64,000 bases of DNA from Microbulbifer variabilis (GCF_023716485.1 NZ_CP092418.1:4625001-4689000), one strand, 5' to 3'; counted from the stretch's first letter, positions 47,201 through 56,336 are shown. Notes: a model not told the origin generated them from the letters alone. Numbers and translations are program-made.

Positions 47201-47393
47201 CAAATACGTCACCCAGCAGCTGCGCAAATCCACCACCGTGGACTGGCAGGTGCGCGACAGCGTGCGCGCCAAACTGCGCAACCTGGTGCGCCGCGCACTG
47301 CGCAAATGGAAATACCCACCGGATGGGGCGGATGAGGCGGTGCAACTGTGCTTAAAACAGGCGGAGACATTGAGTCATAGCTGGAGTGCTTAG
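44232..47393 (+). CDS. hsdR: Type I restriction endonuclease HsdR
   Basis: The 1053-residue motor-nuclease subunit has an N-terminal PD-(D/E)xK nuclease domain (RRPD...AVIELKNP, D142, E156, K158). A superfamily-2 translocase follows with Walker A HTQGSGKS (about 313), DEAH box SDEAHRSHYG (about 423), FTGTPV (about 460), the motif V-like DMWLTGFDAP and motif VI QAIARVNR. A C-terminal helical assembly domain completes it. It pumps and cuts DNA lacking modification at the HsdS site. Its start overlaps the SIR2 gene by four bases. Confidence 0.96.
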   Translation: MITEDQLEQLCLEWFNTLGYNYTCGYDIAPDGDTPERSDYRQIILHKRLLSSLEVINPQVPLSTLERVTQQIATPETPILIKNNKQFHQWLQEGVKVEFKDNNGEVVTDYVKLVDFANTKRNEFLVVNQYTITGTKGSRRPDIIVFINGLPLAVIELKNPADNSADIWSAYQQLQTYKEEIPDLFIFNQALVISDGLNARVGSLTASKERFLPWRVVNNEHDKPHFEYFLETLVKGFFKPELLLDYIRHFVLFEQDGDQIVKKIAGYHQFHAVRQAVKATVVAAEQSSAVTEPRANYADKVEPGSGKAGVVWHTQGSGKSISMVCYASKLLAQPAMNNPTIVVVTDRNDLDGQLYNTFCMAADALKQTPVQAGDRDELRQIVAARQSGGIVFTTVQKFALLGEETSHPVLSRRHNIVVVSDEAHRSHYGDKARFNTQKGTYAFGYSKHMRDALPAASFIGFTGTPVDSADKDTRRVFGEYVSIYDIQDAVDDGATVPIYYESRLAKLDIHAADIEALNEDVEEVIEDEEDVAEREKTKSHWATLEKLVGSQPRVEQVAKDLIQHFDSRTASMPGKAMIVAMSREICVDLYDAIVAIKPEWHHPDTDKGAIKIVMTGSASDKAKLQPHIYNKETKKAFEKRFKDVNDPLQLVIVRDMWLTGFDAPICHTMYIDKPMKGHNLMQAIARVNRVFKDKPGGLVVDYIGIANELKQALKTYTGSNGKGKPTHDAHEAYAILLEKLGVLHDMMHGFDYSQYETQALQLLPGAMNHILSLKNPGSGELDGKRRFLDVMAALSKAYTLCSTLEDAAPYKKEIAFWGAVKNAITKFTAIDKRRTDEEKNSALKQIIDNAIVTDGVDDIFSMVGLDRPNIGLLSPEFMEDVANLKEKNLAVELLERLLRDEVKARMKTDVVSEKKYSDRIMEALRKYHNRAIETAQVIEELIQMAKDMADDAQMAENSGLNTDEIAFYRALIQNQSAVKELGDNNLRELAKYVTQQLRKSTTVDWQVRDSVRAKLRNLVRRALRKWKYPPDGADEAVQLCLKQAETLSHSWSA

Positions 47394-47766
47394 GTGTTAT
47401 AGGAAGCCTCTGGCTTACAGAGCGGTCACAACCATGGCGCGGTTGAAATGCAGGGTGGCAGAACGGAATGATCTCGTTCACCACCTTCTGACTGATTTCG
47501 ACTGAACATCTCCTGAAAGCTATGCAACTCTGGGCGAGATGTTGGACTGGCAACCTATTTAAGATAGATTTAATCCAGAGATCCCTAGCAATTTATGAAT
47601 ATAAATTCCGATCAAACTTCTGTTAATGAGTAAGAAATAGAAAGTTAATATTGACGTTTTATTGCAGCCTTGCATGCCCCTTACAATATAAAATATAAAC
47701 CTACTCATAGCTCCGTCAGCCCATTACAATTAACCGCTTTACTGTTTTGATTTAAGTGTAATAACA
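47394..47766. other. Intergenic stretch after hsdR
   Basis: I see no gene, terminator with a T-run or repeat that I can support. The first 150 bases are G+C-richer and may be a leftover of a core junction, while the remainder is A+T-rich. Confidence 0.35.
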
Positions 47767-48192
47767 ATGAGCGAAGCCCCCCGCAACCTTCTATATCAGG
47801 AAACCTTAGCTGTACGCTGGGGTGATATGGACGCCTTTGGCCATATTAACAACGCCACCTATTTCACCTACTTTGAGCAGTGTCGCTGTAGCTGGCTAGC
47901 CTCGATATATAGCTCGGGTGCTCTTAGCAGTAATCAAGGGGATGGTCCTGTATTACTCAATGCTTCAGCCAATTTTCATTTACCGTTGGTATTTCCAGCC
48001 AACATTACGATTAGTATGTATGGCGGTAATCCAGGGCGTAGTAGCTTTAATAGCTATTACGAGATCAGAGATGCGGATAACACCGATAAACTCTACACCA
48101 CCGGTGAAGCTAAGATTGTTTGGGTAGACCAGCAGGCTGGAAAATCCATGCCAGTACCTGATGATATACGGGCCTTATTGCCCACCGCTTAA
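47767..48192 (+). CDS. Acyl-CoA thioesterase, 4HBT hotdog fold
   Basis: In this 141-residue single-hotdog thioesterase, RWGDMDAFGHINNATYFTYFEQCRCSWL is the 4HBT signature (the Asp of GDMDAFGHINN is the likely catalytic residue, about 20). ANFHLPLVFPANITISM and NTDKLYTTGEAKIVWVD complete the fold. It belongs to the same superfamily as the thioesterase at 15254 but is not a close copy. It stands alone between the restriction cluster and the decayed gene that follows. Confidence 0.85.
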   Translation: MSEAPRNLLYQETLAVRWGDMDAFGHINNATYFTYFEQCRCSWLASIYSSGALSSNQGDGPVLLNASANFHLPLVFPANITISMYGGNPGRSSFNSYYEIRDADNTDKLYTTGEAKIVWVDQQAGKSMPVPDDIRALLPTA

Positions 48193-48418
48193 ATTGGATT
48201 TCGTCATAAGACTAAGAAGGCAGAAGGAAAGAATAGGCTGCTCTCGGGAAAAATCAGGCGCGGATGCCGAGTTCAAACTTGCAGAGATCTAATCACAACG
48301 CATCTCGAATCAGTATGTTCTTTCCTTTCAATACACAAGTGTTAATTAATAGTAAATAAGAACACTGATTGTAAGTACATAGTTTACCTCTCTGTCACAA
48401 AATTAAAGGGATGTTGTA

Positions 48419-49207
48419 ATGATTGAAGATGTGAAAAAGCCTTTGGCATGAATGCTTACGCTTATTTGGCTCCCCCACTGAGACAAACAGCTTTTTAGGC
48501 GGATTTCCCATTGTTTGTCAGTAAATTAAGTGGCCAGGAAATAATGATCAACCTTTAAGCTTTATCGCCCAGCTGGATTTATCTGAAATTAATGCCGACC
48601 AGTGTATTGACTGGCTACCTAAACAGGGGCGACTATTATTTTTTATGACCTTGAAGAGTGTCCTTGGGGCTTTGCCCAAAAAGATAAGGACGGATGGGCC
48701 GTTATCTATGAAAATGGTAGCGATGAACCCTTTGAACAACCGTTACCCCTCAATATAGATCCCGAATCTGTTGCTTCAGAAATCAAATATTTAAGGCCTT
48801 CTACGTTTACCAGCTACCCCGACTTAGATCGTCTAGATATTTCTTACACAGAGCTATCGGATGAAGATCACTGCGATTATTATGAATTTATCGCGAATAA
48901 TTATGGGGATGATCCTTACCATCAAGTGGGAGGTTACCCAAAGCCCGTGCAGAATGACTGCATGGAGGAGGAATGTCCGCTGGTTAGCGGTGGCGTCTAT
49001 TGCGGTGAACCTGAAAGCTTTACCTCAGAAAAAGCAAAACAACTAAGGGACCAGCTAAATGACTGGAAATTACTTCTACAGTTTGATTCCGACGATGATG
49101 TTAAGGTTATGTGGGGACATTGTGGCAGGCTCTATATCTGGGTTAAGGAAAGTGACGCAAAGCAATGTAACTTTAATAACTCGTGGATGATTATGCAGTG
49201 CAGCTAA
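48419..49207 (+). pseudogene. Broken DUF1963 (YwqG-like) gene
   Basis: The gene starts ATGATTGAAGATG, shifts frame near 48447, meets TAA at 48522-48524 inside the GGFPIV segment, and shifts again at a six-T run (48639-48644). Its three pieces join to a DUF1963/YwqG protein: PLSFIAQLDLSEI, ECPWGFAQKDKDG, HQVGGYPKPVQNDCMEEECP, and a final DVKVMWGHCGRLYIWVKESD. Only the last third (from about 48925) is a full open frame. DUF1963 proteins are uncharacterised. At least three lesions make this copy inactive. Confidence 0.75.
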
Positions 49208-49676
49208 ATTAAATATCATAAAAATACTAGAACAAATAACTCTTCAAGAATCACACTAAAGCTAACTTATAGCTGACTATAAAAACCGTAGCACACTCAA
49301 TATATGCAATCTCACGACAATACAGACATAAAACTATCTATTGATTTTGTTTACCTCAATATAGAGCAAGACATAATTTTAAGTAAATGTTTAAATGTCA
49401 TAGGAGTATAGGAGAGCCATAGAGACTGTTCATCCAAATCTCTTGCAACAATAGACTTACCTATTCTCTGATAGATAAATCATATATAAATATTTACAAC
49501 TCAAACTACTCACTCACCACAAAATCCACTCCGATTAAAAGAGTCTATTCTTAAAAAAGGTTTTTAATTATGTGTCAACTGGGGTTTTAAGCGCCAAACA
49601 AGGAAATTTATCTTATTAAAAAATTAAAAGGCAACACCTATTTGTAGTAGGTATATAGAGCTCAAAGTGGCCCTAC
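49208..49676. other. A+T-rich intergenic stretch
   Basis: I find no gene or clear hairpin. Several near -10 elements occur by composition alone, so no promoter is named. Confidence 0.4.
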
Positions 49677-50543
49677 ATGACTATTTTAAATCTGACTTAC
49701 TATAATGATTTTTATCAGGGTTCCTCCCCATCAAAAATACGCACAACCATTAATTTATTTTCAAAAAAATTAGCTGTCTGGCTGTCAGAAAATTCAACCG
49801 GAACAGTTCTTATTAATGTAAGGGATGGCATGACTGTCCTAGAGCAATATGATGACATGTGTAATGATCACTCTCAAATTGCCCTAATGAAGCCTGTAGA
49901 ATATATTTTTGCCCATAAAAAAAACAACCATATAATACCTGCCTGTGCTGCATACCGTTCAGCAAATGGCAAAAAAGACACCTATTATTTTTCGCAGATT
50001 TATGTCAACAAGGAATCCGGCATCAAGTCCCTCTCTGACTTAAAGAAAAATCCAGGAAAATTCAGGATTGCTTATGGAAATAGATTTTCCACATCCAGCT
50101 TCTTAATCCCTGCAGCTCATTTAAAAAGACTTAATATTCATCCATTTCTGCATTTCAAAAAGTCAATTTTCGCCGGGTGCCAAAATTTGGCGGCAAAAGC
50201 AGTATACTTAGGAGAGGCCGATATAGGTACCGGCCATGAAGCAGTAATCAAATCACTGGGTGAAACGTACGCCGATGCAGAAGACAAGTTAGTTCAATTG
50301 CATAGAGAGAAAATCTATACTGACCCATTAGTTATAAATAAAATTCCCTTGCCAGAGAGCATCTCTTTTAACCTGATACAAAAAGGGCTTATCGAAGTTG
50401 TCAAAGATCCTGAAATTAGAAAGTCTTTAAGCATTTTTTGGAGGGGCATGCAAGGGCTTAGCCCTGTCTCTCACCATAGTTATCAAACCGTTGAATCGGC
50501 AATAAATGATATGCACTTAAAAGAAAATGACATTCTGTATTAG
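49677..50543 (+). CDS. PhnD-like phosphonate-binding fold protein without signal peptide
   Basis: This 288-residue protein shows the ABC transporter phosphonate/phosphate-binding fold (PF12974 type): IYVNKESGIKSLSDLKKNPGKFRIAYGNRFSTSSFLIPA..., AAKAVYLGEADIGTG, and a C-terminal helix DPEIRKSLSIFWRGMQGLSPVSH. The sequence starts MTILNLTYYNDFYQGSSP, with no signal peptide and no upstream alternative, so it appears cytoplasmic. No permease or ATPase gene is adjacent. A phosphatase gene follows after 41 bases. Ligand and role are unknown. Confidence 0.7.
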   Translation: MTILNLTYYNDFYQGSSPSKIRTTINLFSKKLAVWLSENSTGTVLINVRDGMTVLEQYDDMCNDHSQIALMKPVEYIFAHKKNNHIIPACAAYRSANGKKDTYYFSQIYVNKESGIKSLSDLKKNPGKFRIAYGNRFSTSSFLIPAAHLKRLNIHPFLHFKKSIFAGCQNLAAKAVYLGEADIGTGHEAVIKSLGETYADAEDKLVQLHREKIYTDPLVINKIPLPESISFNLIQKGLIEVVKDPEIRKSLSIFWRGMQGLSPVSHHSYQTVESAINDMHLKENDILY

Positions 50544-50584
50544 AGACCCTGCAAAACTACAGGTTAATTTAAAAAGGATTTAAC

Positions 50585-51067
50585 TTGAATATCAAACCTC
50601 GCTATTCGATATTGTTTGTCTGCTTAGGTAATATCTGTCGATCTCCTCTTGCCGAGTCAGTCTTTCGCACCAAAGCACAACTCGCAGGATTTTCTTTTTT
50701 GGTAGATTCTGCAGGAATTATTAATCAACATGTTGGCGAAAGGCCCGACCAGCGAGCGTTGAAACTAGGTGAGGATAACGGCTATTCATTCAGAAATTTC
50801 CATGCAAGGCAGGTCCGAGAGGGAGACTTTTCTAGGTTTGATTATATATTGGCAATGGACAATGAGACGCTAAAATCACTTAAATCTCTTTCTCCAATCC
50901 AATATCAATCAAAACTGTATCTATTCTTAGACTTTGCTGGAGACACAACAAAAAAAAACATACCAGACCCCTATTTTGGGGGCTTAAGTGACTTTAAAAA
51001 AACATTAAGCGCTATTGAACAGGGAGTAGACTTACTTATTGAAAAATTAAAAGAAGAAAATAATTAA
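50585..51067 (+). CDS. Low-molecular-weight protein-tyrosine phosphatase
   Basis: In this 160-residue LMW-PTP family enzyme the P-loop FVCLGNICRSPLAE holds the nucleophile C13 and R19 at the normal spacing, and the general acid is the Asp of IPDPYFGG (about residue 126). It starts at TTG 50585 after AAAAAGGA. The length is normal for the family. These phosphatases act on tyrosine kinases of capsule synthesis, as arsenate reductases, or on small phosphates. Here the partner is a PhnD-like protein, so the substrate is open. Confidence 0.9.
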   Translation: MNIKPRYSILFVCLGNICRSPLAESVFRTKAQLAGFSFLVDSAGIINQHVGERPDQRALKLGEDNGYSFRNFHARQVREGDFSRFDYILAMDNETLKSLKSLSPIQYQSKLYLFLDFAGDTTKKNIPDPYFGGLSDFKKTLSAIEQGVDLLIEKLKEENN

Positions 51068-51354
51068 ACACAACGTTGAAAAACTCATACCTTATATAAA
51101 ACAATCAACCCCCTAAAAATAAAAAAGGTTTTCTGCTTAACAAGTGATTTGTTTCCTTTAATTAAAACACATCCAATAAAGTGAGCAATTAATTCATTTT
51201 CCCAAGGGCTCATAAAGCTATTCTTAAAAAGTATTGATGACTTTTTGGCTAAGCATAAAAAAGAATCAAATATTTTGCTTATATTTTAAGCAGCTCAATG
51301 CAATAGATCACTGCATAACATTCCAGGAATTCTCCCCACATATATTGTCATAAT

Positions 51355-52692
51355 TCAGGCCACCTGAGTGGTCACTTCCTCCAGGTTATCGCTCCCCAGT
51401 AACTTATCCATCACCAGACAAGCAGTCAGGTCGCCTGTGACATTTACTGCGGTTCGACACATATCCAGAATCCTATCTACACCAATAATCAAGGCAATGC
51501 CCTCAGGAGGAACACCAATACCAGCAAGAATTGTCGCGAGAATAACGATACCCACGCCCGGCGTACTGGGCGAGCCGATGGAGGCCCCCACAGTTGTTAA
51601 CGTCAACCCAACCAGTTGGGCGGTACTGAGATCAATTCCATAAACCTGAGTTAGGAATACAGCCGCTATCACCTGATAGAGCGCGGTGCCGTCCATATTC
51701 ACCGTAGCGCCAAGGGGCACAATAAATTTGGCTATGGAAGGTTTCACTCCCAGGGAAGTCTCGGCAGTGCGCATTGAAAGCGGCATAACGGCCGCGGAGC
51801 TGGAAGTGGAAAAGGCCAGTAGCTGAACGCCGCTGATGCGCTGCAGGAAGCTCAAAGGCCGCATTGGCGTGGCCAGTGCGACAATCAACAGGTAGAACAG
51901 CAGTAGGATTAGTAGCCCCAGAATAACCGTGCCTACATAGACAGACATCCCCACTATCGCCGTTAAGCCCACGCGAATGGCGATATCTGCCAATAATCCG
52001 AATACCGCCAGCGGCGCGAACAGCATGGCCCAACCGACTATTTTCAAGGCGATTTCCTGCACTATGCCGAAGGCATAGACTGCAGTTTCACGCTGCTTTT
52101 GCGGCAGCAACATCACTGCCACTCCGGTGAAAATCGCGTAAACCACCAGCTGCAGCATATTGCGCATGGCGATGCTCTGATTCAGGTTGGCCGGAATCAG
52201 TTCGGCAATTCGCTCCGGTAGCGGCTTGGATTCCAGCATCTGTGGTGGTGGGCTGCCGGGTAATTCAGTAGCTGCCGTGAGCAGGGCCTCATCGATATAG
52301 TTACCCGGTTGAATAAATTGGGCCAGGACTATGCCGATAACCACCGCTACTGTGGTGGTGGCAATAAAATAGGGCGCTATACGCAGGCCAACCCGCTTGA
52401 GCTGGGATACATTTCCACTGCCACAGAGCCCGAGGATAATGGAGGAGACCACCAGTGGAATCACCACCATTTGGATCATATTCAGGAATAGGGCACCGGG
52501 CAGCTTGAACCAGCTGGCCAATATTACGCTGAGATTCTCATCGACCAGCCCAGCCCCTTCCGGCGACAGCAGCAGCCCAATACCGAGCCCCAGCACCATA
52601 GCCAACAGGATTTGCATCCACAGGCGCGTGCGCATCAACAGGCCCAGGGATTCCACCATCCTGAACAGGTAAACATTGGAACCATAATTCAT
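51355..52692 (-). CDS. Dicarboxylate/amino-acid:cation symporter (DAACS family)
   Basis: This is a 445-residue inner-membrane secondary transporter of the GltP/DctA family, with eight or so membrane helices and two re-entrant loops. Family signatures are visible: FLNMIQMVVIPLV (about 70), FSTSSSAAVMPLS (re-entrant loop 1, about 300), VPLGATVNMDGTALYQ and IGSPSTPGVGIV (re-entrant loop 2), and DRILDMCRTAVNVTGD. The substrate residue Arg in DMCRTAVN suits an acidic amino acid or C4-dicarboxylate. ATG 52692 is preferred over an upstream start at 52758, which adds a hydrophilic stretch. Confidence 0.9.
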   Translation of the reverse strand: MNYGSNVYLFRMVESLGLLMRTRLWMQILLAMVLGLGIGLLLSPEGAGLVDENLSVILASWFKLPGALFLNMIQMVVIPLVVSSIILGLCGSGNVSQLKRVGLRIAPYFIATTTVAVVIGIVLAQFIQPGNYIDEALLTAATELPGSPPPQMLESKPLPERIAELIPANLNQSIAMRNMLQLVVYAIFTGVAVMLLPQKQRETAVYAFGIVQEIALKIVGWAMLFAPLAVFGLLADIAIRVGLTAIVGMSVYVGTVILGLLILLLFYLLIVALATPMRPLSFLQRISGVQLLAFSTSSSAAVMPLSMRTAETSLGVKPSIAKFIVPLGATVNMDGTALYQVIAAVFLTQVYGIDLSTAQLVGLTLTTVGASIGSPSTPGVGIVILATILAGIGVPPEGIALIIGVDRILDMCRTAVNVTGDLTACLVMDKLLGSDNLEEVTTQVA

Positions 52693-52981
52693 ACGAGAAT
52701 TACCAGATTCAAATTCATTAACTCGGCACCCAAAAGGAAAGCCACCAGTATCCTGCAACTCTAGAGCAAAACTCTTTAGTCAGATCAAGTGAGGGCGATC
52801 ACGCAATCCCAGGCAATGATTGGTAAGAGTGGTTGCAGAAAGATGACACCGTGAGTCCCTAGTGAAAAAGGGCAAGGGGTAGATCGTTCACCACTCTAAA
52901 AATACTACGGCCTGTTTACCCACATTCAACACCAATGCTTTATCTAATAGCGAGGCCGCTAAAGAATACTCTTGCGCGTTT

Positions 52982-53935
52982 TTACTGATGATCCGTCGCT
53001 GGAGCAAATTGCTGCGCCAATAACTCCCTGATCCATTTATGCAGCGGATCCTGCCCGCTGCGACTGTGCCAGGCGGCGATCACATCGAAACCGGGGGGCT
53101 GGTCGGCAATCGGCAGGGTACTCAGGCGCTCATCGGGCAACAGGCGCGACGGCAGGAAAGCCACGGTATTGGTGGAGGCAATACATTCGGCTGCAGCGGC
53201 AAAAGAGGGAACCGACAACACCACATTGCGCTGCAGGCCAAACTCCTCGAACCAGGTATCGGCCATGCCACGCAGTTCTCCGCGGGAGGGAGACACCACC
53301 AATTGCGGTAGCGCCGCCAACTGTGCCAATGCCAGGGTTTCCCCTGTTAACTGGCCGGGTATTTTTGCATGGCGGCAGCACACGCAAACATAGTGCTCTC
53401 GATATAGCAGCATTGTCGGGCAGTTGTCCGGCACAAAACCGGGTGTACTGAAGACCAAATCTACCTCACCGGTTTGCAGCTGCTGCGCCATGCGGTCGAT
53501 TTCCAGCTTGAGTACAACCACTTTGAGGCCCGGGGCCTGTTCACGCAGTTTTTTCAGCAGCCCCGGCAATACCACTCGCTGTTCAAAGTCGGTGGCACTG
53601 ATAGTAAAAATACCGGTGTACTCGGCCGGCAGAAATTCGTGCCCACGCAACAGTGAGGCGATTTCGTTTAACACGCTATCGATCCTCGGTGCCAGCCGTT
53701 CTGCCAGGGGAGTGGCTACCACTCCATTGCTGGTCCGAATAAATAAGCGGTCACCAAAGATCTCCCGCAGTCGCTTGAGCTGTTCACTCACGGTCTGCTG
53801 AGTCACACCGAGCTGGTCGGCCACCCGGGATAAATTTAACTCCCGCAGAATTGCCTGCAGCAACCGCAGTTGCTTTAGTTCAAGCCGGTCCAGGCGATCG
53901 TCTCTGTTGCCCCTAGTCAAACCTGTATCACTCAC
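52982..53935 (-). CDS. LysR-type transcriptional regulator
   Basis: This LysR regulator of about 317 residues has the N-terminal winged helix-turn-helix (LKQLRLLQAILRELNLSRVADQLGVTQQTVSEQLKRLREIFGDRLFIR) and a C-terminal substrate-binding-like domain. The start is uncertain. GTG 53935 gives a standard length and leaves 62 or more bases for the divergent promoters. ATG 53977 or ATG 53998 would overlap or abut the divergent gene. It is divergent from the CmcJ-like oxygenase gene, so it probably controls that cluster. Confidence 0.8.
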   Translation of the reverse strand: MSDTGLTRGNRDDRLDRLELKQLRLLQAILRELNLSRVADQLGVTQQTVSEQLKRLREIFGDRLFIRTSNGVVATPLAERLAPRIDSVLNEIASLLRGHEFLPAEYTGIFTISATDFEQRVVLPGLLKKLREQAPGLKVVVLKLEIDRMAQQLQTGEVDLVFSTPGFVPDNCPTMLLYREHYVCVCCRHAKIPGQLTGETLALAQLAALPQLVVSPSRGELRGMADTWFEEFGLQRNVVLSVPSFAAAAECIASTNTVAFLPSRLLPDERLSTLPIADQPPGFDVIAAWHSRSGQDPLHKWIRELLAQQFAPATDHQ

Positions 53936-53996
53936 AATCGTTACTTGATTTTCATTGTATCTGCTCCAGCCTAGCATTGCCGATACATAGACCTTC

Positions 53997-54941
53997 ATGA
54001 GTGAGGAACCCACTATGCCAGGCGCGACTCTGCAATCATCGACACCGGGCTTAATGCGGGCAAGTATCAACTACGCAGACCCCAGCGCAGAGCTGGTCTA
54101 CGACCAACGCCATACAGGCCCCGGCCCCGCTAGCCTGATCGATCAGGTAATCCCCCACCTGGTGACAGTTCATGACGGCAGGCAACTGCAGGCTGCGGGG
54201 GAGACCTTCCGTTTGGACGAACAGGGGTTTGAGCTGGTAGTGCCCAGCCTCGGTATCGACCTGCACCAGCTGGATGACACTTTAAAAGCGCTGGATAGCA
54301 ACAAGCCTTCAGCCAATAGCACAGTGCTTTCGCCAGAATCCCGAGACACCTTGATCCGTACTCAGTGGTATCCGGCGATTGAGCGATGGCTGGCTGCTTA
54401 TTTGGGGGCGGACCAGGTTGTGACCTTCGATCACACGCTGCGCGCTCAGACTAAAGCAGACGCCATCGCTGAGCAGAGCCGCAGTCGCCGCGCCCCGGTA
54501 AAAATCGCGCACAACGATTACACGCCCTGGTCTGCCCAGCGCCAGCTCAAGCAGACGCTACCGGAATACGGCTTAAATCCGGACGATTTTCCCCGGTTTA
54601 AGTTTGTGAACTTGTGGCTGCCGCTGCTGCATCGGGTTGAAGAGTCCCCCCTGGCTATGGCGGATCTGCGCAGCGTGGAAGCAGCGGATTTCCACAAAAT
54701 GCGCCTGATTTATCCAGAGCGGGAGGGGCAGATTTCTGTCATCAGCTCCAACCCTCAACACCGCTGGGTTTGGTTTAGTGGTATGCGCCCCGGCGAAGGG
54801 TTGCTACTGCGGGTTTTTGATAGCGAACACAGCGATGTGATTACCGGCAGTCCCCATAGCGCCTTCGACTTACCGGAAAGCGAAAATGCTCCCCGGCGTA
54901 CCAGCCTGGAAATTCGCACTATCGCGTTGTTTAAACATTAA
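53997..54941 (+). CDS. CmcJ/NvfI-like oxygenase-family protein
   Basis: The 314-residue protein, or 308 from ATG 54015, matches the CmcJ/NvfI family. Its signatures are KIAHNDYTPWSAQRQL (conserved His/Asp), KFVNLWLPLLH, YPEREGQISVIS and QHRWVWFSGMRPGEGLLLRVFDS, followed by SPHSAFDLPESENAPRRTSLEIRTIALF. Known members act on cephamycin and other natural products, with or without iron and 2-oxoglutarate. Here it sits with an ALDH and a 2OG oxygenase under a LysR regulator. The substrate is unknown. Confidence 0.8.
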   Translation: MSEEPTMPGATLQSSTPGLMRASINYADPSAELVYDQRHTGPGPASLIDQVIPHLVTVHDGRQLQAAGETFRLDEQGFELVVPSLGIDLHQLDDTLKALDSNKPSANSTVLSPESRDTLIRTQWYPAIERWLAAYLGADQVVTFDHTLRAQTKADAIAEQSRSRRAPVKIAHNDYTPWSAQRQLKQTLPEYGLNPDDFPRFKFVNLWLPLLHRVEESPLAMADLRSVEAADFHKMRLIYPEREGQISVISSNPQHRWVWFSGMRPGEGLLLRVFDSEHSDVITGSPHSAFDLPESENAPRRTSLEIRTIALFKH

Positions 54942-54968
54942 TTAAATTGAAATATCGATCAAAACCCC

Positions 54969-56297
54969 ATGAATAAAACCCTGAACTCAACAGATCCTTT
55001 AAATAACGAAGTTATCGGTAGCGTCGCTATTTGTTATGAAGACGATTTAAAAGGATTGCTGCAGCAGGCAAAGCAGGCACAGGTTGAGTGGGGCAAAAAA
55101 TCCATTCAGCAGCGTGTACAGCTTGTACAACAAGCCTATAAGCAGCTTGAACCCATACAGGCGAAATTGGCAAAACTGATCAGCCGTGAGATGGGCAAAG
55201 ATGCGCGGCGGGCCAGCTACGAGGCGGGTGGTGCCATCCACAGTGGCCCCTGGTTGGCCGGAGATTCCGGTGAGGCCCTGCGCAGCCAGCGCCAGGGTAA
55301 TAGTGAAATTCAATATCGTCCGTTGGGCGTGGTCGCGGTTATTTCCCCCTGGAATTACCCTCTGGCGATGGCCAATAACCTGATCGTACCGGCACTGATT
55401 GCCGGCAACAGCGTGATTTTAAAACCCTCCGAAGAAACCCCTCTGGTTGCAGACCTACTGGTAAAAACTCTGAACCAATCGCTGCCCAGCGGAGTATTAC
55501 AGATTGCCCATGGAGATGGAAAAACCGGAGAAGCCCTGGTCAAAGCGGACATCAATATGGTTGCTTTCACCGGCTCCCGTGCAACCGGCCAGGCCATCAT
55601 GGCCAATGCCGCTCCCAAGTTAAAGCGCCTGATCATGGAATTGGGCGGCAATGATCCCATGCTGGTTTTGGCCAGCGCCGATATTCACCGCGCCGCACAA
55701 TTCGCCGTGGCTTCCAGCTTTGAAAATGCCGGACAAATGTGCACTTCAACTGAACGTGTTTATGTAGACGAGCGTATCGCGGACCCGTTTGAACAAGCGG
55801 TGGTTGCCATTGCAAAAAATTATCGCACCGGTGGTTGGCCAGAAGGGGATGTCGATATAGGGCCATTGGTCAATCCCCGTCAGCATCAAAAAGTGGTTCG
55901 GCATATTCATGACGCCATAGAGAAGGGCGCAACGCTTTTGCTGGGAGAAAAATCCCCCGAGCTTCCTTTTATTCCTCCCACGGTCATCAGTGGTATCAAA
56001 CCGGGTATGCAACTTGAGGACGAGGAAACTTTTGGCCCGGTAGTCGCAATAGACCGGTTCAGCACCATTGAAGAGGGGATTCACAGAGCCAACGACTCTG
56101 TATACGGCTTGGGCGCCGTGGTATTTGGCAAAGCAGATGTCCAGGAAGTCGCGAATCAACTACAGGCGGGCATGATTGGTATTAACCAGGGGGCCGGTGG
56201 AACACCATGGGTAGGTGCCAAACAGAGTGGTTTTGGCTACCACGGCGGGGCTGAGGGACACCGACAATTTGCCCAGCTCACCCTTATTAATCATTAA
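54969..56297 (+). CDS. NAD(P)-dependent aldehyde dehydrogenase
   Basis: This 442-residue ALDH superfamily protein has the substrate-entry segment SPWNYPLAMANNLIVPAL, the cofactor-binding KPSEETPL and FTGSRATGQA, the catalytic Glu in ELGGNDPML, and the nucleophile Cys in NAGQMCTSTERVYV (about residue 258). It ends EETFGPVVAIDRF. It is most like succinate-semialdehyde dehydrogenase relatives, but the substrate cannot be fixed from sequence. It follows the CmcJ-like gene by 27 bases and is likely co-transcribed with it and the oxygenase gene after it. Confidence 0.92.
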   Translation: MNKTLNSTDPLNNEVIGSVAICYEDDLKGLLQQAKQAQVEWGKKSIQQRVQLVQQAYKQLEPIQAKLAKLISREMGKDARRASYEAGGAIHSGPWLAGDSGEALRSQRQGNSEIQYRPLGVVAVISPWNYPLAMANNLIVPALIAGNSVILKPSEETPLVADLLVKTLNQSLPSGVLQIAHGDGKTGEALVKADINMVAFTGSRATGQAIMANAAPKLKRLIMELGGNDPMLVLASADIHRAAQFAVASSFENAGQMCTSTERVYVDERIADPFEQAVVAIAKNYRTGGWPEGDVDIGPLVNPRQHQKVVRHIHDAIEKGATLLLGEKSPELPFIPPTVISGIKPGMQLEDEETFGPVVAIDRFSTIEEGIHRANDSVYGLGAVVFGKADVQEVANQLQAGMIGINQGAGGTPWVGAKQSGFGYHGGAEGHRQFAQLTLINH

Positions 56298-56336
56298 TTA
56301 AAAAACTCGAGTGCAGATATTTTGGACGAAGTCATT

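Noticed and set aside
47209..47553. Minus-strand frame crossing the end of hsdR
   Set aside because: Its second half lies in non-coding DNA and its first half is antisense to hsdR. No motif was found.
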